A stretch of 64,000 nt of DNA, taken from assembly GCA_000648925.1 (NCBI GenBank), contig JFHF01000004.1, positions 186,001 through 250,000 of the forward strand, written 5' to 3'. Both the position numbers and the translations under genes were made by a program. Positions 58,524 to 64,000 of this stretch are shown here, piece after piece (position 1 is the first letter of the stretch; the number at the start of each line of letters is the position of its first letter). The DNA is from Caballeronia jiangsuensis (lineage in GTDB: Bacteria > Pseudomonadota > Gammaproteobacteria > Burkholderiales > Burkholderiaceae). The notes below the pieces were generated by a model. That model searched no databases and was not told the DNA's origin. It was given only the letters and a program-made list of their open reading frames with translations.

Positions 58524-59846
58524 TCACGTGCTTTTCGCTTGCGCATACGGCACGTCGTATTGCGCGGCCTTCGGTATCAGCGTGACGACGCCGGCGGCCA
58601 TCAGGGCGGGAATCGCGAACGCATAGAAATTCCAGTGATGGCCGAGGTTCGAGCCGAGCACCCATCCGCCGATCATCGGTCCGAGGATCGAGCCGATGCG
58701 CCCGAGACCTTGCGCGGCGCCGATCGCGGAACCGCGGCACGAGGCCGGAAAATAGGCGCCGATAAAGCCGTAGACGAGCGTCGACGAGCCGATGGACCCG
58801 AGGCCCGCGCCGAACACCGCCAGCATGAGCCAGGTGTGATCCGGCTTCTGGCTGAGCACGAGCAGCGAGATCGAGCAGATGAGGAAATACGGCACGAGCA
58901 CGCGCTTCGAGCCGAAGCGATCGGCGAGCCACGAACCGATCAGGTTGCCCACCACGGCGCCGAACTGCATCACGAGAAGGAACTGTAGCGATGAGCCCAG
59001 CGGATAGCCCGACTTGCGCATCAACTGGGGCAGCCAAGCGTTGAGGCCATAGACGACGAGTTGCCCGCAGAAGCACATCAGCGCGAACAGCAGCAGCGCC
59101 GCGCGGAATTCGGGCAATGTCAGCAGCCGATATCCCCGCGCGCCCGCCGCCGCGACGTGCGAGCGGCGATGTTCCTCTTCGTCGCGTGCGATTTCGTCGA
59201 GGTCGATCGCGAAGCGCGCCGCGAGCGCGCGCGCTTCGTCGGCGCGGCCACGGTCCAGAAGATGGCTCGCCGACTCGGGCAGGTAGAAGAACATGACCGG
59301 CAGAATGAACACATAGAGCGCGCCGAGTCCGTAGAGCACGCGCCAGCCCTGCTCTTGCAGCATCGCGATGGCGAGCAGCGCGCAGATCACACCGCCGACC
59401 GGATAGCCCGTAAGCGCGATCGCGCTGTAGAGTTGCCGGCGGCTGCGCGGCGCGTATTCGATGGTGAGCGCCACCGCCGACGGCACCACGCCGCCGAGCC
59501 CGATACCGGTGACGAAACGCGCGATGCCGAGCGCCTGCGGCGAATGCGCGAGCGCGCAGAGCAGCGAGCCGAGCGAGAACCACAACACGCCCGCCATCAT
59601 GAGCTTGCGCCGCCCGATGCGATCGGACAGCGGACCCGCGCCGAGCAGGCCGACCATCAGGCCGGCGAGCGTCCAACTGCCGATCATCCCCGCGCTCGCG
59701 GGACTCAGGTTCCAGCCGGGTTCTTCCAGCAGGCGCGGGATGGTCGCACCGTAGACGATGAGATCGTAGCCGTCGACTGCAATCGTCAGAAAGCACAGCA
59801 TGACCACGAACAGACTGCTTCGCGGCGGTCTTGAAGATAGGTTCAC
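58524..59846 (-). CDS. MFS transporter, aromatic acid:H+ symporter type
   Basis: A 440-aa, 12-helix MFS protein. VDGYDLIVYGATIPRLLEEP and GPLSDRIGRRKLMMAGVLWF are hallmarks of the AAHS family, which imports aromatic and related organic acids. A second conserved half (NLIGSWLADRFGSKRVLVPY) follows. It is the first gene of the MFS-racemase pair and probably imports the acid degraded by the downstream operon. Confidence 0.88.
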   Translation of the reverse strand: MNLSSRPPRSSLFVVMLCFLTIAVDGYDLIVYGATIPRLLEEPGWNLSPASAGMIGSWTLAGLMVGLLGAGPLSDRIGRRKLMMAGVLWFSLGSLLCALAHSPQALGIARFVTGIGLGGVVPSAVALTIEYAPRSRRQLYSAIALTGYPVGGVICALLAIAMLQEQGWRVLYGLGALYVFILPVMFFYLPESASHLLDRGRADEARALAARFAIDLDEIARDEEEHRRSHVAAAGARGYRLLTLPEFRAALLLFALMCFCGQLVVYGLNAWLPQLMRKSGYPLGSSLQFLLVMQFGAVVGNLIGSWLADRFGSKRVLVPYFLICSISLLVLSQKPDHTWLMLAVFGAGLGSIGSSTLVYGFIGAYFPASCRGSAIGAAQGLGRIGSILGPMIGGWVLGSNLGHHWNFYAFAIPALMAAGVVTLIPKAAQYDVPYAQAKST

Positions 59847-59860
59847 ATCGTCTCCTGTGT

Positions 59861-60008
59861 CGGATTATTCGAATGTCCGCTGATGGGCTCATCGAGTGAG
59901 CCGTCCCAATATAGGCACGCGAAATTTTCAGACCTAGTGACGGTTTTCGAATCGGGTATTCGGTGTCGTCGAATCGCGGCGCGGCAGGTCGTTCGGATTA
60001 TGCGAATC
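59861..60008. repeat. Direct repeat CGGATTATKCGAATS in divergent promoter
   Basis: CGGATTATTCGAATG (59861-59875) and CGGATTATGCGAATC (59994-60008) match at 13 of 15 positions. They lie in the 259-bp region between the MFS gene and the SDR. Each contains a partial inverted repeat (ATTCGAAT in the first; TTCG...CGAA around the second). A regulator binding at both would control the divergent genes. Confidence 0.4.
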
Positions 60009-60105
60009 GCCGGTTCGAAACATTGCAGTTGCCGCGATGACCGTTGCGCGCCTAACGTGGTGATCGGCACGAGAGGACTCGTCAAATCATCGAGGGCGCA
60101 ATGCA

Positions 60106-60906
60106 ATGAGCGATCTGGAAGGAAAAGTGGCCATCGTCACGGGCGGCACGGGCGGCATCGGCAAGGGCATCGCGTTACAGCTCGCCACGCGCGGCGCCAT
60201 CGTCGTGATCAGCGGGCGCAGCGCGGCGAAAGCCGAAGCCGTGCTCGCCGAACTGCGGCAGGCCGGCGCCACGGCGGGCTTCATCGCGGGCGACGTGCGA
60301 TCCAGCGCCGATATGTCCGCGCTCGCCGAAGAGACCGCGCGCAGATTCGGCGGCATCGACATCGTCGTGGCGAACGCGGGCGGCAACGACGACGAAGCCC
60401 GCTCGCGGCAAGTGCGCGGCCCGTTCGGCGATATCGATCTGGCGCGCGTGGCGGCCGTCGTCGCGGAGAACACCTGCGCGAAGCTCTTTCCCGTGCAGGC
60501 GGCGCTGCCCTATATGCGCGCGCGGGGCGGCGGCAGCGTGATCTTCCTGACATCGGAGGGCGGCCGCGTGCCGACGCCGGGGCAAACCGCCGTCGCGACG
60601 TTCGCCGGCGGGCTGATCCGCGCAAGCAAGGTGATAGCGAAAGAACTGGCGCGCGACCGCATCCGCGTGAATTGCGTGTGCGTCACGGTCGTGCGCGACA
60701 GTCCGTCGTGGGAAGCGGTGTTCGGCGAGGAAAGCACGGTGTCGGAGCAGCATCGCCGGCAGTACGAGAAGATCGTCGCGGGTTGCCCGCTCGGCGTCGC
60801 GGCGCCGGCGGACATCGGACGCGTGGTGGGATTTCTCGCTTCAGACGAGTCCGCCTATCTCACCGGCGCTACGCTCAGCCCGACGGGCGGGCTCACGCTG
60901 CACTGA
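60106..60906 (+). CDS. SDR-family protein lacking the YxxxK motif
   Basis: A 266-aa short-chain dehydrogenase homologue. The cofactor site TGGTGGIGKGIA and ANAGGN are intact, and Ser150 lies in FLTSEGG. Where YxxxK is expected, the sequence reads VATFA (163-167), so catalytic Tyr and Lys are both absent. Downstream it keeps ELARDRIRVNCV and the C-terminal YLTGATLSPTGGLT. Either it uses other residues or it is non-catalytic. ATG 60106 is clean. Divergent from the MFS gene. Confidence 0.8.
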   Translation: MSDLEGKVAIVTGGTGGIGKGIALQLATRGAIVVISGRSAAKAEAVLAELRQAGATAGFIAGDVRSSADMSALAEETARRFGGIDIVVANAGGNDDEARSRQVRGPFGDIDLARVAAVVAENTCAKLFPVQAALPYMRARGGGSVIFLTSEGGRVPTPGQTAVATFAGGLIRASKVIAKELARDRIRVNCVCVTVVRDSPSWEAVFGEESTVSEQHRRQYEKIVAGCPLGVAAPADIGRVVGFLASDESAYLTGATLSPTGGLTLH

Positions 60907-60927
60907 AGGCGGTCGCGTCCCTGCCCT

Positions 60928-61572
60928 TCAGCCCTTCTCGTCGATGATCTTGCGGATCGCCTGCTCGAACGCCTCGGAAGGCTGGCCGCCGCTCACGAGA
61001 TACTTCTGGTCGAAGATGATCGCGGGCACGGACTGAATGCCGAGTTGCTGCACCTCGCGCTCCTCGGCCCGCACTTCATCGGCATAGGTTCCGTTTTCCA
61101 GCACCGCGCGCGCCGCTTCGCCATCGAGACCGACGCTTCGGGCCGCTTCGATGAGCACGTCCGGATCGCTCGTATCCTTGCCGTCGCCGTGATACGCGCG
61201 CAACAGCGCGAGCTTGAGCGGCAGTTGCTTGCCTTCGATGCCCGCCCAGTGCAGCAGCCGATGCGCATCGAACGTGTTGTACACCCAGTTGCGTTCGCCG
61301 AAATCGAAGCCTTCCTGCGCGCCGCGCTCGCGGATCATCGCCTGCGTCTCGCGGATCTGCTCCGGCGTGCGGCCATACTTGCGGCCGATATAGTCGACGA
61401 TGCGCTCGCCTTGCGGGCCCATGTCCGGATTCAGTTCGAACGGATGCAACGTGATGCGGGCATCGACGGTATCGCCGAGGCGCTCCAGCGCGCGTTGCAG
61501 GGAAGACAGGCCGACGGCGCACCACGGGCAGGCGATGTCGGAGACGAAGTCGATTTGGAGAGGGCGAGACAT
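60928..61572 (-). CDS. DsbA-family (FrnE-like) thiol oxidoreductase
   Basis: A 214-aa cytoplasmic DsbA-fold protein. FVSDIACPWCAVG holds the CPWC active site, FGERNWVYNTFDAHRLLHWA is the helical insertion, and GIQSVPAIIFDQKYLVSG carries the cis-proline loop. No signal peptide. Related proteins are linked to stress response or act on small-molecule thiols. It is convergent with the SDR and 34 bp downstream of the LysR gene. Confidence 0.92.
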   Translation of the reverse strand: MSRPLQIDFVSDIACPWCAVGLSSLQRALERLGDTVDARITLHPFELNPDMGPQGERIVDYIGRKYGRTPEQIRETQAMIRERGAQEGFDFGERNWVYNTFDAHRLLHWAGIEGKQLPLKLALLRAYHGDGKDTSDPDVLIEAARSVGLDGEAARAVLENGTYADEVRAEEREVQQLGIQSVPAIIFDQKYLVSGGQPSEAFEQAIRKIIDEKG

Positions 61573-61606
61573 GAGTGTCGTGAAAGTCGAAGATGAATCG
61601 GACAGG

Positions 61607-62542
61607 CTAGCGCAAATCGGCGTGCCCTGCGTTTTTCGCTGAGTCCGCGAACAGATCGATCACCACGCCGCGCAGCCAGCGATTGCCTTCGTCCTGCTGG
61701 ACGCGCGCGTGCCAGAGCAGATGGATCGGCGCGGCGGGCAGCGTCGAAGGCAACGCGCGCAGGCTGAGCGAGAACGGCTGAGCCAGTTGCTGGGCCAGCC
61801 GCTCGGGCACCGTAGCGATCAGATCGGTGCGTTGCAGGATATAGCCGACGCTCATGAAGTGCGGCACCGTCAACCGCACCCGGCGCTGCACGCCGCGGCG
61901 CTTCAGCCAGTCTTCGACCTGACCGTGGCCGGTGCCAGCCGACACCACGACCAGATGCTCGGCTTCGCGCCAGGCCGCGAGCGTGAGCGGCGCATCCTCC
62001 AGCGCGTGGCCGCGTCTGAACAGGCAGACATAGCGCTGATCGAACAAGCGGCGCTGATAAAAGCCGCCCTTGAGTTGCGGCAGCAGACCGATGGCGAGGT
62101 CCACGCGGCCATCGGCCATCTCGTCGCTCAGATTGACGCCCGTTTCGCGAACGGTATTCAGCGCGATGCCCGGTGCTTCACGCGACAGCCGTTCGACCAG
62201 CGCGGGCAAGAAAACGACCTCGCCGATGTCGGTCATACCGATCGTCATCGTGTCCGTGGCGCGCAGCGGATCGAAGCCGGTCGCGGGATTGAGCGCGGCG
62301 TGCAGCGTCGCGAGCGCCTGCGAGACCGGTTCGGCCAGACGCAATGCGAACGGAGTGGGCACCACGCCGCCCGGCCCGCGCACGAAGAGCGGATCGCCAA
62401 GCCGGCGACGCAGCTTGGCGAGCGCATTGCTGACGCCCGGCTGGCTCATGTCCATCTGCTCCGCGACGGTAGAGACGCGTCGTTCCTGCATCAGACGTTG
62501 AAAGAGCAGCAGCAGATTGAGATCGACGTCGCGCAGTTCCAT
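61607..62542 (-). CDS. LysR-type regulator, NahR/DntR-like
   Basis: A 311-aa LysR protein. LRDVDLNLLLLFQRLMQERR and MSQPGVSNALAKLRRRLGDP are typical of the NodD/NahR/DntR branch, many members of which sense aromatic effectors. Divergent from the flavin monooxygenase, with a 9-bp inverted repeat in the shared region. It probably activates that gene when the aromatic substrate is present. Confidence 0.88.
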   Translation of the reverse strand: MELRDVDLNLLLLFQRLMQERRVSTVAEQMDMSQPGVSNALAKLRRRLGDPLFVRGPGGVVPTPFALRLAEPVSQALATLHAALNPATGFDPLRATDTMTIGMTDIGEVVFLPALVERLSREAPGIALNTVRETGVNLSDEMADGRVDLAIGLLPQLKGGFYQRRLFDQRYVCLFRRGHALEDAPLTLAAWREAEHLVVVSAGTGHGQVEDWLKRRGVQRRVRLTVPHFMSVGYILQRTDLIATVPERLAQQLAQPFSLSLRALPSTLPAAPIHLLWHARVQQDEGNRWLRGVVIDLFADSAKNAGHADLR

Positions 62543-62585
62543 GATTCGGTTATCTCGCGTTCATTGATTCTGGTGATGAAGCAGA

Positions 62586-62611
62586 TTCATCCCATTTTAT
62601 TGTGGAATGAA
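62586..62611. promoter_or_regulatory. Candidate LysR binding site
   Basis: TTCATCCCA (62586-62594) and TGGAATGAA (62603-62611) form a 9-bp inverted repeat with one mismatch and an 8-bp AT-rich spacer. It lies 44 bp from the LysR start and 70 bp from the monooxygenase start, where LysR proteins usually bind. Confidence 0.5.
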
Positions 62612-62680
62612 ACTCCGCTCCCGAGAATACGGACACGGCGCACGAAATGTGGCGCTCACACGGACAGACGGAGACACATC

Positions 62681-63898
62681 ATGGGACAGTTGGATCTGAA
62701 AATCGCCATCGTCGGCGCGGGAATCGGCGGCCTCACGCTCGCGCTCGCGTTGCGCGAACACGGCGTCGATGCACAGCTTTACGAACAGACCGACGAGCTT
62801 CGCGAAGTCGGCGCGGCCGTCGCGTTGTCGGCGAACGCGACGCGCTTCTATGAGCGCATGGGACTGCGTTCGGCCTTCGACGCCGTATGCGCCGAAATTC
62901 CCGCGCTGATCTATCGCGATGGGCGCAGCGGCGAACTCATCGGACAGCATCGCGGCGAGCCGAGCTATCGGCAGCAGTTCGGCGGTTCGTACTGGGGCGT
63001 GCATCGTGCGGACCTGCAGGCGGTGCTGTCGGAAGCGGTGGGGCTCGAACGTATCAATCTCGGCCATCGGCTGATCGATCTCGTGCAGCATCCGGATCGC
63101 GGGAGTCTGAGCTTTGCCAACGGCAAACAGATCGACGCCGATCTGGTCATCGGCGCGGACGGCGCGCGCTCGATTACGCGGCGCTGGATGCTCGGCTACG
63201 ACGACGCGCTGTATTCGGGCTGCTCGGGCTTTCGCGGCGTGGTGCCCGCCGGGCGCATGGATCTTTTGCCCGATCCCGAAGCCATCCAGTTCTGGATCGG
63301 TCCGCAGGGGCATCTGCTGCACTATCCGATCGGCGATGAGGGCGATCAGAACTTTCTGCTCGTCGAGCGTCATCCGTCGCCGTGGCCGTCGCGCGACTGG
63401 GTCATGCCGGCGAGTGAAGGCGAGCAATTGCGGCTGTTCGGGAACTGGCATCCGGCCGTGGTGCAGATGATCACCGCGGTGCCGATCAGTCAGCGCTGGG
63501 GACTGTTCCATCGGCCTCCGCTCGGACGCTGGAGCAAGGGCCGCGTGACGCTCATCGGCGATGCCGCGCATGCGCTCGTGCCGCATCACGGGCAAGGCGC
63601 CAATCAGTCGATCGAAGATGCCGTCGTTCTGGCCGCGCAACTGGCGAAGGCCGGCGCGGGACGCTGGCGCGAGGCGCAGGAGGCGTATGAGCGGCTGCGT
63701 CGGGGGCGTACGCGCAAGGTGCAATACGCGTCGATAACGACCGCGGACGTGCTGCATCTGCCGGACGGGCCCGAGGCGCAGGCGCGTAACGCTCGTCTTC
63801 AGGGGCGTGACAGTCTCATGCGTCACCTGGACTGGATTCACGATTTCGATGCTCTGACTCAGGAGCCGAGCGAGCGTCAGGGCGGCGTCTGGCTTTGA
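62681..63898 (+). CDS. FAD-dependent aromatic monooxygenase (salicylate/3-hydroxybenzoate hydroxylase-like)
   Basis: A 405-aa class A flavoprotein. IAIVGAGIGGLTLALAL binds the ADP of FAD, VIGADGARS is the DG motif, and LIGDAAHALVPHHGQGANQS followed by IEDA is the GD motif. Overall length and the HHGQGANQ wording match salicylate or 3-hydroxybenzoate hydroxylases; the substrate is not proven. It would add a hydroxyl to a phenolic acid using NAD(P)H and O2. ATG 62681 follows GACGGAGACACATC. Confidence 0.9.
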   Translation: MGQLDLKIAIVGAGIGGLTLALALREHGVDAQLYEQTDELREVGAAVALSANATRFYERMGLRSAFDAVCAEIPALIYRDGRSGELIGQHRGEPSYRQQFGGSYWGVHRADLQAVLSEAVGLERINLGHRLIDLVQHPDRGSLSFANGKQIDADLVIGADGARSITRRWMLGYDDALYSGCSGFRGVVPAGRMDLLPDPEAIQFWIGPQGHLLHYPIGDEGDQNFLLVERHPSPWPSRDWVMPASEGEQLRLFGNWHPAVVQMITAVPISQRWGLFHRPPLGRWSKGRVTLIGDAAHALVPHHGQGANQSIEDAVVLAAQLAKAGAGRWREAQEAYERLRRGRTRKVQYASITTADVLHLPDGPEAQARNARLQGRDSLMRHLDWIHDFDALTQEPSERQGGVWL

Positions 63899-64000
63899 GG
63901 TTGAGGGTTTTCGACGCGGAAGGCTAACGGCACGCGTCGAGGTTCATGCGTGCGGGATTCGCTCGGTGATGTGCGCCGGGCTTGTCTCGTGCGTTGCTTC
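63899..64000. other. Window-end intergenic sequence
   Basis: 102 bp after the monooxygenase stop. I see no terminator hairpin and no start of another gene. Confidence 0.4.

Noticed and set aside
60903-60931. Possible terminator CTGAAGG...CCTTCAG between SDR and DsbA genes
   Set aside because: Only a 7-bp stem with a 15-base loop and no U-tract, and it overlaps the DsbA stop codon.

Overview
The window looks like chromosomal DNA from a high-GC betaproteobacterium of the Burkholderiaceae, most like Paraburkholderia or Caballeronia. The basis is gene content: a phasin and PHB depolymerase pair, a Burkholderia-type trimeric porin, tandem IclR and LysR regulators, many acyl-CoA catabolic genes and a second RpoD-like sigma factor. 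The genus is an inference. I saw no rRNA, tRNA, insertion sequence or CRISPR array.

Layout. (1) 0.5-10.3 kb: a nonribosomal peptide cassette with an alpha/beta hydrolase, a SyrD/PvdE-type peptide exporter and a 2391-aa two-module NRPS (C-A-T-C-A-T-TE). The second condensation domain carries the extra motif of dual epimerisation/condensation domains. The second adenylation domain has a threonine code. The terminal thioesterase has a cysteine nucleophile. A decayed hydrolase remnant follows. (2) 10.5-15.4 kb: SDR and cupin genes, PHB depolymerase, phasin, and an astacin-like lipoprotein protease. (3) 15.6-20.9 kb: a stress-type island with a cold-shock protein, small proteins, a trypsin-like protease fused to an extra N-terminal domain, and a divergent RpoD paralogue. 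(4) 21-26 kb: a TetR-controlled tripartite efflux operon with two matching operators. (5) 26-32.3 kb: a small exported peptide, a hydrolase, a polar amino-acid ABC importer with its IclR regulator, and a YaiI protein. (6) 32.4-50.5 kb: an acyl-CoA catabolic regulon (hydrolases, acyl-CoA synthetase, thiolase, porin, acyl-CoA dehydrogenase, SDR plus hydratase, ETF-QO, CoA-transferase, enoyl-CoA hydratase, DUF2889 protein, CoA hydrolase) around two tandem IclR regulators. A shared 15-bp palindrome, TTYCG-AWGTA-CGGAA, recurs in five of its intergenic regions. (7) 50.5-60 kb: a second acyl-CoA operon with LysR, two CoA-transferases, a DUF35 protein, a thiolase-like protein lacking its catalytic residues, a MaoC hydratase and an acyl-CoA dehydrogenase; a separate MFS and alpha-methylacyl-CoA racemase pair lies upstream. 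(8) 60-64 kb: a degenerate SDR, a DsbA-like protein, a LysR regulator and a divergent flavin monooxygenase.

The strongest leads are the Cys-thioesterase NRPS (a possible beta-lactone or lipodipeptide product), the retro-aldolase-like acyl-CoA module at 51.5-57.2 kb, and the palindromic regulon around the tandem IclR genes. All assignments come from reading motifs and translations by eye; no database search was run.
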